A stretch of 64,000 nucleotides of DNA from Trileptium ribeirensis (lineage: Eukaryota; Nematoda; Enoplea; Enoplida; Thoracostomopsidae), in the NCBI GenBank assembly GCA_030248225.1, contig JASANE010017470.1, positions 1-64,000 on the forward strand, read 5' to 3'. Under the pieces are notes generated by a model. The model was not told where the DNA came from. It ran no database searches and saw nothing but the letters and a program-made list of their open reading frames with translations. The translations under genes and the position numbers were made by a program. This document shows, one piece after another, positions 24,757 to 35,959 of this stretch (position 1 is its first letter; every line of letters starts with the position of its first letter).

Positions 24757-25045
24757 TGATAGTATATACAGTGTGGCGTTTTGACAAAGCAGAATGTAAA
24801 ATTTGAAGACGAAGCCGCTTAGGCAAAAAGTCGTATCATGGAATAAGCATGTCTAATTCCTTAACTTGCAATTATTTCACGAGTTTCTACCACGTAAAAT
24901 ATTTCATTACTGACATGGTTGCTTGCCGCCTAATCAATAGCGTATTCCTATTATATTGAATTTATGCGTAGGAACAAAAGTTATTTGCCTATTTCTCAAA
25001 AAGTGAATTTCGCATGATACGACTTTTTGCCAAAGTACGGCAGTA

Positions 25046-27646
25046 TACTAAAAGTGAATACGTGGGATTTGGAGCATTAATACATGCGTAGTTATGTACG
25101 TTACCGTATTAATTTATACTATCGTTTCATTCATAATTTCTTGTGTCCTGATTTGTTTACTATCGAATTTTATGAAAATCTTGAGTGTTCGGTTTTATAA
25201 CGGTTGAATATCTATGATGTTGCTTTTCATTGAAAGATTTTTTTAAATAAAACTTTATACAGTTATATTAAAGACGTGGTGCAATTAGCGTATTTGTTTT
25301 TATTGTGTTAAACGGTTACGGTATATACAACTCAAGCATAGGTATCGATGGGTGTTACCCCACCTACGGGTTGGACCCCGCCACGGCCGAGCAATGATTG
25401 AGGTAAAATTAGCAAAGTTGCGCTAAAATTTTGCAAAAATGTAGGCTTTCGGGAGGTGAAAGAAGTCTACCCATCTAGGAGCTTCCTCCACGCCGACAGT
25501 CTGCCCCTAAGCTTACAGTCCTTGGACACCTATGAATTAAAGCTATTAGGTATTCACTATTCGACCCCAGCAACCAACTTTTTAATTAAACGGTTTTATT
25601 AACGCTCGAAGCGCTAAACAATTCAGACTTACTTAAACAGGTTGACCTAACTATTTTTATATCATGACAGACAGATAGTCAGTTGTAAGAGGGCAACCCT
25701 AAATGATTAGTCTATTAGTTGACAGTGTTTATGTGCTGTAACAAGAATAACAATACTTAGTTTTAGCATGTATGCATAAAATATATGAAGTGATCAACCA
25801 ATAAAATTTTGTTTGTTTTTTTGTATTTCGTTTGAAAATTGTTTAGTAATGATATTAGCGGAATTCGGCTTAAAAGTGTTCGCCATTTTTTGTTCACGAA
25901 ATTTTGACATTTTCACGTACATGAATGCTCAACGGCAAACTGTATAAAATACGAAGTACTGCGCAATTCGATTCATGGCGTAGTGTTCTTTTACCGCGTC
26001 GAAAACTTTAAGGATAGCGCAGTCCTATATCTAGCTCAAGTTATAACAACAGCCATGATATCTATTAATACCCGGGCGTATATATATGACACAATTTGGT
26101 AATACCACATAATATATGTGTACTGCAAACTTGAGCACCCGACTCATATACGGCTCGTTTAAAAAGTGGATGCAACTGCGGATCGACGCAACTAAATTGG
26201 GAACCTCAGGGATATATATATCCAATTTGTATCTATGGTACAGTAGTGGCGTCAATGAAAGCTATTTCGAAATGGTAAAGACAATGTTATTATTCATATG
26301 GAAGTATTTTGTATATCTATTAGCTTTTTACTTGTTAAGCTGTTAGAAAAATAGCAGGAAACACAGTTTTATGCGAAATTGAATCCCGATGTTGATTGTA
26401 AATGCCTTAATTACTGAAAAATCTCTAAAACTGCAATATTGTCACATGGAATTTGCAACAACAAGTGCAGCGGCACTTCTATCTTTCCAACAGGCAGGGT
26501 TATGTGAAAACCACACGGTGGCTATATCGATAGGAGTGCGTATATATAATAATTATCTGGTGAATTAAGATTAAAAGTGAAAGTACTTCATATTTTAGTC
26601 TTATGTAAACTTACTAACTGGTGTCCAAACTGCCCACCGTCCAAGTGATGCTGGAAGCGCATTAATACAGTAGAGTATGTAATTTAACTCTAGGATCCAA
26701 CTGTCGATCTATTTAGTTTATGACCCGTCGTGGTAAAAATGCCATATTATATACCCGCAGATATTACAGCTAAACAGACCGGTGAATCGAGTGGGATGGT
26801 GGTGGACAACCACCAAGGGGTGTAACCCTTAGGTTTTTCTTGGAGGGAGGGCTGACTTTATGGGTAACCATCCCCCGTCCCATATCCACCTGTGGGCATG
26901 TTTGCCTGGCCTGTGTCTGCCTAGTTTACTGCTTTCATATGGTCGATACAAATCCCATAGCTCTGTTCAGTACCGCGCCTTTTTATTCTAAATTTGCCGT
27001 CTGATGTGGTGAAGGAAGCAAGTTATGCTGAGATTATAAATTTAGTTGATGCTTGAAAGGTATAGTTATACCATTTCTACCATATAAATCACACGCATGA
27101 AATGTAAAGGATGTTTAAATGGGTGTAAATAATACGGGCGTAATATTTTGTTGCATAACGGTTTTCCAACTATGTTCGACTTCAAAATACTGAAATGGTT
27201 TTTGCGGGGGGGGGGGGTAAGCAACACCATTTTTTTCGGTGCCCAACCCTGGTCGCAATAGGTGGTAAACTATTGTTGTCTTCAAAGACTCACAATCTCG
27301 GGAAGACACTGCAAAGAAAACCATTTTAGTCAGAAGCAAACATATTCGTATAAAGTGGAAAGAGGATAAACTGCGGTGGCCTGCGTGTCAAGGGAACTGG
27401 CATATGTTGGCTTTTTAGCAAGTTACGCAGGGAATAAAACTAAATACGAACAGTCTCCAATCCTGCGTCAAGCTTTTTATTATCAACCTGAAGCAAGCGA
27501 CTAGTAGAAGCTGAGGCCATGATGTCGTTGTGCAGTGCAGGCATCAACCTGCTGAATACAGTTAGATATATTACAGAAATATGTCATAGAGAAAACAGAT
27601 TCGTTCGTAGATCCGTTTACGCACTTAGGATTTTAGCTCGTTGTTA
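25046..27646. other. Interval without a supported gene
   Basis: 25340-25520 and 26790-26950 are GC-richer patches of degenerate repeat (GGTTGGACCCCGCCACGG and relatives; a similar piece lies at 38490-38560). 26449-26569 is a 40-codon open frame starting MEFATTSAAALLSFQQAG without clear splice signals. 27206-27217 is a long G-run. Nothing here is strong enough to call a gene. Confidence 0.4.
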
Positions 27647-28218
27647 TGCATCATTTACGCTAAGATGCGTGCGCAGGGCCTAATTATGTGACGTGTACAA
27701 CTCAACTAGTTCGGGTGAACTATAGCTTAGCTGGACTACTATGGTACATTTGTATAGCTTAGCTAGTCTTAATGTGACAAACAAGGAGCTTAGCTAGGCT
27801 CTGCGTGACAAACGGAGCGTCCGGCTGAACTGTCAATTGAGAAATTTTATTTAGTAATGTGCTTAGTGTAATAGCATTTTGTTCTATAGTATTTTCACAC
27901 TAATTCTAGGTTATATATTTGTTTTAGTATATACAATTAACTTTTTAAGCTGTATGCGCCTTTTGGAGCATTATTTAGATACCTATAGTAAAACGTAATG
28001 TCCGCCGAATAAATAGTCTTTGGCTTATATGGGGCTCAGTTGAACGCCTCGTGACAAAAGCACAATTCAGCTCGACACACGATGACAATGCATAGTCCAG
28101 CTAGGCTATTCAAAATTTAAATAGTCGAGCTGGACTGTATGCGTGACATAGTAGCTAGCCCATTTGAACGCGTGACATAATTAGGACCATGCGCACGCGT
28201 CTTATTGTAAATGATGCA
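27647..28218. mobile_element. 572-bp MITE with TTA target duplication
   Basis: The ends are inverted repeats of about 50 bp with roughly eight mismatches, starting TGCATCATTTAC and including GCGTGCGCA and CCTAATTATGT. TTA flanks both sides (27644-27646 and 28219-28221). A 3-bp TTA/TAA duplication is typical of PIF/Harbinger elements, so that origin is likely but inferred. The interior repeats GCTTAGCTAG/TAGCTGGACTA boxes alternating with GTGACAAAC. No coding capacity. Confidence 0.75.
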
Positions 28219-28854
28219 TTAGAGATTTGCATCTGTTTCGCGCATTTGCAAGAGACAAAAATCTCTTATAACAAACTATAAGAGACAATTCATACAGCTT
28301 TTTACTAAAGCAAGCAAAATTAAACTAGGAGATATGCTGCAAAGTATATACAGATGGAATTCGGGTCGAGTTTTCCAGCCCGACTCGACCCGGCAACCAT
28401 GTCAACCCGACCCTATTCGACTTTGTTTCTTTTTAAATCACATATAATATATATTCTACAAAATCTAAGGCAAGCATGGTTCCATGGAAGGCTTCATTTA
28501 CATAGGTTGTTTCATCGCTCCGCCTATTTTTCCGCTGGTAGTAATAACCATTTTTGGGTTATCGGTCACTGTCACTCTCGCCATGTCGAAAATGTTTGCT
28601 TTATAATTCAACTAGGGAATAATGATATGGCATACAAGTAATTCTGTAACACCGCACCCTATTTCGGAAGGGCGTAGCCGCAGATAGCATGCAGAAAGTA
28701 GAGAAGCACCTCCTTACAAGGTTCATGTTATTGCACCGTTATCGATATTTTTAATTGAATACAAAATTAAATTGTTCAAACCTTGTTCCATGATTTTACA
28801 TGAGTTATGATAAGCATTTTACATATAAGCATTTAAGCACTGTTGCGTGTATTA

Positions 28855-31800
28855 TGTACTAGGACCAGTTCTGGCCCTAAGGGATCCCAGCTGCACCACT
28901 ATTCTACCTAGCGTGTGGTGCCCGGACAACCCCGGCTTCCACGACTCCCCGGTAATCTATGCGGTGACCTAAGGGAACCGCTTAGCTTAGCAGGCTGTCG
29001 GCGGGTTAACCAGGGTGTTCGGCCTGGCCCCTATAATGGCCCACGTATCTAGTGGCATGAAGGTCCCCAGAGGGAGAGTCAACCCCTAAGCCTGCTCACA
29101 GGTAATAAGGCTGACTCGCCTTTCCCTCATATTCCACTTAATCCCTTAAACGGGGTTCTCTGGTCCTAGTGAGATCTCCCGATGGGGTATCCCTATGCGC
29201 TTGGTCATGTTTCTAATCCTAGAGCATGGCACAACGGACCCTGATGCCTAGACTATAAGCGTGCGCAAATTCTAAAAGTCTTAGTCCGGGTATGTTCCCT
29301 AATTCTTGATTGCTCATGATAACGCAGAGGGCACTGAGGCGAGGGCCCCAGTCCCTTGAGAGTCAAGATTTTGATTGTTAGGGTTGCAACCTAAGCGACG
29401 GGTTGTGTAAGGCGACGATTTATTGCGGAAGGATGGCGGCGGGGCTTTTCTGATAATACGAGTATAATGCAAAATATTGAGAAGATCGCTGGTTCGGTCT
29501 CTGAGACGGAGGCGTGCGGGAGAACTTTGTCAGGCGGGCGTGGTGGTGAAGAAGCATTGCTCACTGTGGTTAAAATTGACTTGGGTTCATAGATCTTTAA
29601 GGGCGCTTGTCGGAGCTACCATGGTTAACCTAAAACTAGCGTGATCGGACAATTAAACCAAATTCCGAACTGCTTTAGTAAATTTGACACGGATTAACTC
29701 GTTTACTGTCGAGCTAAATCTTTTGCACACCTTATACACCGCCCAATTGGGGCGTACCGCACTCTATAATATACAACATTTATAATTCGATAATAATTGA
29801 GCCAACACTAGCGTCGGGTACCCTACTAGATACCCTAAGGTACAATGCTACGTTGTTTTCCCGTACTATACCTCAAAACCTTCGTTCAATTTAAAGCCCG
29901 ATAAATTTTTTGAGAGCGGACATTGAATTTATGAGCAACTAGCGACCTATCAAATCACGATGATTTGCCCCCGTTTTGTCAATTGAGATCTGAATGAAAA
30001 CTAGACCGAAGGTTCTAAATTTTGTACAGTCTCGGCAGCGACTGGAGCGGCTCCCACACAATCCGACCAATCTGAAACTCGCTCCCAGAGAGCTCCGGGA
30101 GAGGGTGGCGACGCAGACTTCCCCCGTAGTTGCACGGTTAGAAAATACGTGTCTCACCCAGGCTCAGTACACTTTGGTTCACCGCCAGCTCCAGTCTCTG
30201 TCTCGTGTTCTGCTCGGCTGATAAACCTCCTAGAAATTTTGATCCGACTCCGGCCCGCAGTCGTTTGCATCAGTATTTAACTTGGAACAAAAGAAACAGC
30301 GAACGAACGAGGATTCGACGCTGAAGTTCGATCTCAAACTATTGGGGACAACGCGCGTCTCCCAAAGATGCAAACGGCTCCGTCCTTGGTGTCGCACTCT
30401 TTACCACCCTTAACTTTGGCTGAGACTTAGTTCGAGAAATTTTGGTCCTTATCATGTAAAACAGCCCTATGAGAACTGAATTTTCCGTAAGCCTCGAAAT
30501 TTATGCAATGCCCTTTGACTACAATTAATAATTTTGATCACTCCTCGGACCTGCGAAAGAAGAACACGTCCGAGGAGCGGGGAACCAGTCGAGTTGCGAG
30601 CGAGTAAAATTTTAACTGATTTTGATGCAATTTGTGAGATTCCGCGGGGTCCGATCCTTACGGGCGCGCGGAGCATCCTTCCGACGCTCCAACGTCCGCA
30701 AAGAACGGCCCTTTATCTGATCGAAAAGAAGCAAGAAAACCAGGGAAGGCTCTCCACCGTGGAGGCACGGCGAGGAACCACCCCTGGCATGTCTAAGCGA
30801 AAAAGAAAAAACGAAAACACCAAAAACGATTGGAAATAGAATAAATTTTAAATGGCGACAACCGCCAAAGCCTAAACTTAAAAGCTCGACTGGCTCCGAT
30901 CGGAGAATCGGGCAGTCTCTTTTATACTGTGTTTAGCCCCCCCCCCTTTGTGTTCTTTTGGGTTCCCTTGTGGCCCTTATTGCTGTCCGAAAATGCAGAA
31001 TTTAAGAGCTTGAAATACGCTATGCATATAGATATAATTTAAAATTTAAAAGTTTTAAATGCGCCATAGACATACACGTATACAATCGGCTTACAAATAT
31101 GCTTAAACAATAAATCAGGCGACGTACAACACAGTGGACACTAGCCTCTCTCTATATATATATATGTACGTCTGAAGGCAACTCCGGCACACAACAAACA
31201 ACTATGTACCGTCCACATCAATGTAACCAACACTGCAGTCCGCCGAGCTATGTAGCATTCTCAAAAGCAAGGCGCCGCCAGCAATAACAAGCCGTAATGT
31301 ACAGTGGCCGAAACTTGCCAAAATGCCCCGAAAACAACTAAACCTCGCGCTGGTCGGCGCGGAGGTTGGAAAACAACAGAATATAAAAGCGCTTTAGGCG
31401 CTGTATATAACTTAGAGTTTGTAGGGTTTTTGTTTGTATTTCAGGAACAGAGAGGAGTAGGCGGCCGGGGGCGGGATCATATCCATGCCCTGGCTGGTCG
31501 CCTACTGATGAGCACCCCAAAATCTACGTAAGTCCCTTAGGAGGCCTGTTAGAGGCAGATTAATGCGTGCACGATAGGGAAATTCTGGGTCCCGATTGGG
31601 TTATGGGAATCCTGCGCAGACCCGTTGGGGCGGATGGCCCCGGTTTTCAATAATATAGTTAGTATAGGACCCAATTGATGTGTAGGGCTCCAAAAATCGG
31701 GGAGTTTTGGTTTGAGATGTAGTGATTTAGGGCCCGAAAATTTGCGATTATAAACATTGGGTTGGGAGTCCCTAAGTACTTACGGGTTGGGAGTAAGTTG

Positions 31801-32640
31801 ACCCGAATGAGTAATTTTGAATCCTTATGAAGCCCTAATAATAGTTTGATGCCCCCCTCTTTGTTTAAAATCTGTAAAAAACCCCAAAATTCCAAAATTT
31901 CTATACCCCTTGAAAATGAAAATTTAGTCATTTTAGATCGATTTTATCCTTCTTCCCACGTACTCAAAACGTCCCTTAAAACATACATGAATTAGAATAC
32001 TAATGAAATAACAGTTTTCCTTGCCCGGCGTGTCAGGACAGACCTTTCCAGGTCCCCAAGACATTAGAAAGCTCAAAACGCATTTTTGTCCTGATGGTCC
32101 AGCGCACCACCCCGACCCATCCTGACACCCGGACACGTACACGGTACACATTACATAAGCGGATGACAGATAACTATATATACGTTACGGCCCACGGATG
32201 CGCATTTGGACTGAGCCTGGGGCACCTAATCGACGAAAGTGTTAAGCCGAATTGTGATAAAACGCGAAATCTCTCCCCCTTGTCCCCAGCCGATCCGACT
32301 ACGCATCCGTCCCATACTTCAACACAAATAAATGACACAACGTTTTAATATATATAGAGCAATAATTGTCCGGGGATCGATCGGATACCCTAACCATAAG
32401 ATATTGATTCAATTTTGGGTGCGAAATCACCCCGCGCACCTCGGGCTGGTGGAACGTGACCGTATCAATACAATATAATGATGACATGAAGTTTATTTTA
32501 TAACAACGAACAATAATGCACAAGTTATAGTCCGGACCACGCTCCACCTGTATCCGATCGCCCTTTATCCATTGAATTTTGAGGCCCCTATGGCCTGATT
32601 TTGGATACTTGAGATTTCGACCAAAACTCGGGCTGTTACA
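28855..32640 (-). mobile_element. 3.8-kb TG...CA repeat, solo-LTR-like, copy 1
   Basis: On the minus strand it begins TGTAACAGCCCGAG (at 32640) and ends GGTCCTAGTACA (at 28855). It aligns with 57353-60467 on the plus strand over almost its entire length; examples are 28861-29250 with 60100-60465 and 31445-31530 with 58440-58545. The differences are mainly substitutions, so this is a true dispersed family. TG...CA ends with a short TTA on each side fit an LTR, but a 3-kb LTR is unusually long and I find no primer-binding site or gag/pol coding. GC content is above the surroundings. Several short open frames inside are not conserved between the copies. Confidence 0.65.
31445..31527 (+). other. 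Exon-like segment in the long repeat
   Basis: A good acceptor (TGTATTTCAG, ending 31444) precedes GAACAGAGAGGAGTAGGC, and a donor-like GTAAGT follows at 31528. The acceptor and the following sequence are conserved in the second copy near 58530, whereas the donor is not. Possibly a remnant of a splice site used by the element's transcript. Confidence 0.3.
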
Positions 32641-33112
32641 TTATACCTTTTACAAGGTCACGAGATGCCCTTCAGATATATACTAAGAATTTGGGCCAAG
32701 GCTCAGCTCAACTCTAAAGCTGAGCCGAGCTTGTCATGATACCTGAAGAGCCAAAGAAGTGAACTGAGAGAGTGGAGTCTAGTGTATCGGGGAAAACCTG
32801 CTCTTAAAAGCTGTTTCTAAAACAACAAACATTCGTTATAACAAGTGATGTTATAGCACAATTAGACTGCCAAAAGCAAGAGCATCAGAGAATAAATTGG
32901 CTCGGCTCTTAAAAGAGATTATATATGTGGTTTGTTCGACGGTTTGAATATGTTCTCTCTAAATATTAGAGAGTCGCAAACTTTAATTGTTGGGAGCCTT
33001 AGAGTTCATTCTAGCTTGTTACCGAAAGAAAGAGCTGAACCCAGAAGAAGAACCGAGTCTATAAGACCGTGAAAAACGTGTTTCTTTACTATGAATAATA
33101 AATATCCAGTAA
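32641..33112. other. Interval without a gene
   Basis: No exon, RNA or repeat boundary that I can support. It contains several AGAG/CTCT stretches around 32750-32960. Confidence 0.4.
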
Positions 33113-33720
33113 TCTTCTAGGCAGGGTGGCCGATCCGGGATTTCACGGTGGCAGGTTTCCGAAGTTTGCGCCCCCCCAACCCCACGCGGTACCCTCCACT
33201 TCGAAGCGCCGCACCCGCTCGTATAACCGCATCTTCCCCGCCCCTTAGGCGCCGCAGTCCAGGTTTGTCATGGGGTCGAAATCCTCCACTCCATCCTCTC
33301 AGTCTGTTGCGGAGCAGACAACCAGCCACGGCTTTCTTTTGAATACTAGAGAGTCTAAGTATATAACTAGCAAAGAAGGCCATGGGCTAGGTGCTTATTA
33401 TCTGTAACGTATGCAACGTCTGATATGTATAACAATAACTAACCCCTGGCTTTCTTCTGATTAGTAGTGTAACGTTTGATACAAACTATCGGTTATCTCA
33501 GACGTTTCATTTATCACTTTTTAGCTAGATACTAAATATCTCTGGCCTATGCAGAGGACGCTAGACACCATTGCTCTCTAGAACGCTACAGAAGTTAGAT
33601 AACATGTTAAATGTTTGCGCCAACATCTGCAAAGCAACCAAAGCTGGTGCTCAATCTGAAGTTATATGAAGTGATGGCCTTGTTTTCAAAAACGCAGAAG
33701 TCATTCCAGGAATCCTTTAA

Positions 33721-33985
33721 CCCTTTCATGCCCGAATTAATTTGACTATCGTGCAATGTTTGACAAACTCAAGCCTGCGCCAGGGATCGAACCCGATACG
33801 TACGCTTGAAACTTGTGTACACAAACCACTGAGCTATCTGAGAGCTGTTGCTCGGTTCCTTAAGGAACCTCACGTTGCGAGCGAGTAACAACGCACGTTC
33901 AAACGTACGATATACGACAAACTCAGTAAACACAACGAGTCGCAATGTGCGTTGGGTCCATTTGGACCTTACGGGCATGAGAGGG
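33721..33985. mobile_element. piggyBac-like MITE carrying a tRNA-derived sequence, copy 1
   Basis: The element is flanked by TTAA (33717-33720 and 33986-33989). Left end CCCTTTCATGCCCG and right end CGGGCATGAGAGGG are inverted repeats with one mismatch. TTAA duplication and CCC...GGG ends are the signature of piggyBac-type elements. Inside, on the minus strand at about 33779-33850, lies a tRNA-like stretch with a TAGCTCAGTGGTT A box and a GGGTTCGATCCC B box. No protein coding. Confidence 0.8.
33779..33850 (-). other. tRNA-derived sequence inside the MITE (Pol III A and B boxes)
   Basis: The A box TAGCTCAGTGG and B box GGTTCGATCCC both match the eukaryotic tRNA internal promoter and are spaced as in a tRNA. 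The T arm can pair, but the 5' and 3' acceptor strands do not, so it is not a functional tRNA. It resembles the head of a SINE. Confidence 0.6.
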
Positions 33986-34027
33986 TTAAATTCTGGAAAG
34001 CTGCCACGGGCCTACCGTTGTTAAAGA

Positions 34028-34267
34028 CCTGTACCAGCCTTGTCTGCAGCTGTTGAACGTTTCTTTAGCGAAGCGGGTATGGTTGTTCCGAAGCTGCGGA
34101 AACAAACTTTGCCAAAAGTACTTCAGAACATGATCTACTTGAATTAGTGCAAGAAGTTAAGTCATCTAACCAAGGATATTGATGTTACGTCAGAAGAAGT
34201 GGGAAACGCCTGTGCCGAGCCCGAGGACGGTAGTGATGTTAACAGTGACCAGGATGGTGATGAATGA
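34028..34267 (+). pseudogene. hAT transposase C-terminal relic
   Basis: The frame reads PVPALSAAVERFFSEAGMVV followed by PKLRKQTLPKVLQNMIYLN, the hAT dimerisation-domain signature (P.S...ER.FS.AG, then a KR.RL.P..V...LFL-type helix). After one in-frame TAG the same frame continues as an acidic tail ending EDGSDVNSDQDGDE and TGA at 34265-34267. Upstream the frame is broken. Known role of this domain: transposase dimerisation. Clearly decayed. Confidence 0.75.
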
Positions 34268-34507
34268 GTATCATACATTGGACCCAAGTCAACTTTAGCT
34301 CCGGATGTTATAGCGTTAAAAAAGAACAGCTTAGATCGGCGGGTTCGGGGTTCGTGAGCCCCCGACTTAAACTTAGGCTTAGTATATGGCTCATATGGTA
34401 TTTAGCTTTTTAGCACTGGTCTGGATTATCTGAGACGTAGATTTTAGTTATATCAGACACACACCACATGACAAAAGAAGAGATTGGTTACTGCATGTGG
34501 CTATTAC

Positions 34508-34999
34508 TAGGGGTCTGCGGGTAGTACCCGTACCCGTGCATACCCGCGGGTACGGGTAAACACATTACGGGTACGGGTAGGCATGGTGATTTTACGGGTA
34601 CCCGTGAAATTTTACAAATATACAATTATCTATAAAACAACTTTCTGAAATGTCTGAATTCGACTAATAATAATAATAACAGTAATAATTTTATAGCTAA
34701 TAGATTTGCTTTTTTGTCCAATTATAGATAGATATAAGGCGAAACGGAAGCGTTTTTCTGTTAAACGGTAAACTTTTTCGAAAGCATATTTTAAGAACGA
34801 ACTAAACATATAACAGTTGGCAATCACAGTGTAATTATCGTGTTTTAGACTACATAATAACTCATCACATTTTGTAGTTGGCTTGATGCAATTATAACGG
34901 ATACTCGCGGGCGGGTAAAGGCAAAGTTTCACGGGTACGGGCGGGTGCGGGTCACGGGCGGGTACGGGTACGCAAAACGGCTCTACCCGCAGGGCTCTA
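34508..34999. mobile_element. 492-bp hAT MITE with perfect 8-bp target duplication
   Basis: GCTATTAC is duplicated exactly at 34500-34507 and 35000-35007. The ends TAGGGGTCTGCGGGTAG and CTACCCGCAGGGCTCTA are inverted repeats with about two mismatches. Inside each end are clusters of ACGGGTA/TACCCGT, the usual hAT subterminal transposase sites. The 8-bp duplication makes hAT the confident assignment. The middle is AT-rich and non-coding. Confidence 0.9.
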
Positions 35000-35439
35000 G
35001 CTATTACGCCGTGTCACTACGTAGGCTGGAGAGCGGAACGTAGCTAGCGGGCCAACCTAAAGTCACCTTCGACCCCGAGACGTGCTGTATCCGGTTGAAT
35101 TACAGAATTTAAATTTGTCTGAGCAAAAAATTGCATCAGATGTTAAACACGCTAGAGATAAGTAGCTACCTCCTGGCTTTCCTCTGAATACTAGAGGGTG
35201 TTAGTATCTAGCAGAGAAAGCCAAAGCCTGTGGCTCATTGTCTGAGCGGTTATAGGGCGTGTCCCCTACGGCGATGGAGATTGCAAGCTTTAACTCAGCT
35301 GTGTTTGACAGTGACTTGTTCACCATGGACCAACGCAAACGATTGATCGCCAGCGCTATCTCTGTTGCACAACTATCATCACCATCGTTTTTCGTGATAT
35401 CGCGTCCGCCGGAAACAAGCTTCATCCCCATGACAACCA

Positions 35440-35950
35440 TGCCGCAGCATCCCTCGATTCGTTGCCCCTTTCCAGGTTCCGCACACTCCTCGAGGCGCTG
35501 CACGCCCCAAAGTATCACCTTCCCGAGGTCTCGCCGCAGCGAGCCTCGAGGTACACCACCCCAAAGGCGCGCCGCGCCACCCCCGCGGAGTCGTCGCCAC
35601 CGCCCGAGGCGGCGCAACTCCCCTTTGACGTATGATGACGCTAACCCCGTCCCCGATGAGGGGCCGCACCACGTCTCGAGGCGCCTTATCCCGGCAAGAA
35701 GCCGCAGCCTCCCCCCTCGAGCATGTCCGCCCCGAAGCGCCACTACCCCGAGACGCCGCAGCTGCCTTGCGCCCCTCTCGAGGGGCCGCACACATCTCCC
35801 CACCGCAGAACCGGATGCGCGGCAACCTCCTGAGGCGCCGCAGCCCACCTCCCCACCGAGAGTTAGTGTCCCAGGCGTGTCGCACCATAACCCCCGTGAG
35901 CCGCTCCTCCCCGAAATGTCCCTCGTCCGGGAGTGCTGCCTGGATCCCAC
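35440..35950. repeat. GC-rich degenerate minisatellite-like island
   Basis: Far richer in G+C than its neighbours. It repeats variants of CTCGAGGCGCCGCAGCC...CTCCCC at intervals of about 30-45 bp, giving several long overlapping open frames on both strands (for example proline/arginine-rich + frame to 35957 and the reverse frames). Frames on both strands are open because stop codons are rare at this composition, so I do not call a protein. Confidence 0.6.
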
Positions 35951-35959
35951 CGAATAGGC

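Larger units (their letters stand above)
22928..25045 (+). mobile_element. 2.1-kb DNA transposon with 30-bp perfect inverted ends
   Basis: The left end (22928) begins TACTGCCGTACTTTGGCAAA and the right end (25045) is its exact complement for 30 bp, through GTCGTATC. Flanks read TA on both sides (22926-22927, 25046-25047). Equally possible is an ACT target duplication, with the element one base longer at each end. It holds one intron-bearing transposase-like gene and about ten copies of the 16-base terminal motif GGCAAAAAGTCGTATC or one-to-two-base variants, in both orientations. Perfect ends imply fairly recent movement, yet the gene is frameshifted. The superfamily cannot be fixed from the ends alone. 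Confidence 0.85.
33113..35230. repeat. Nest of transposable elements
   Basis: This block contains, in order: a GC-rich patch (33150-33300); a hairpin GGCTTTCTTTTGAATACTAG...AAGAAGGCC (33328-33382); a second copy of the motif near 33450; a piggyBac-like MITE (33721-33985); a hAT transposase relic (34028-34267); a hAT MITE (34508-34999); and a third hairpin of the same kind (35174-35222). The CTGGCTTTC(C)TCTGAATACTAGAG hairpins may be the ends of an enclosing element. Confidence 0.6.

Noticed and set aside
31304..31531. Protein frame in the long repeat
   Set aside because: Not conserved in the second copy at 58440-58700.
33779..33850. Functional tRNA gene
   Set aside because: The two acceptor strands do not pair; only the internal promoter boxes are preserved.
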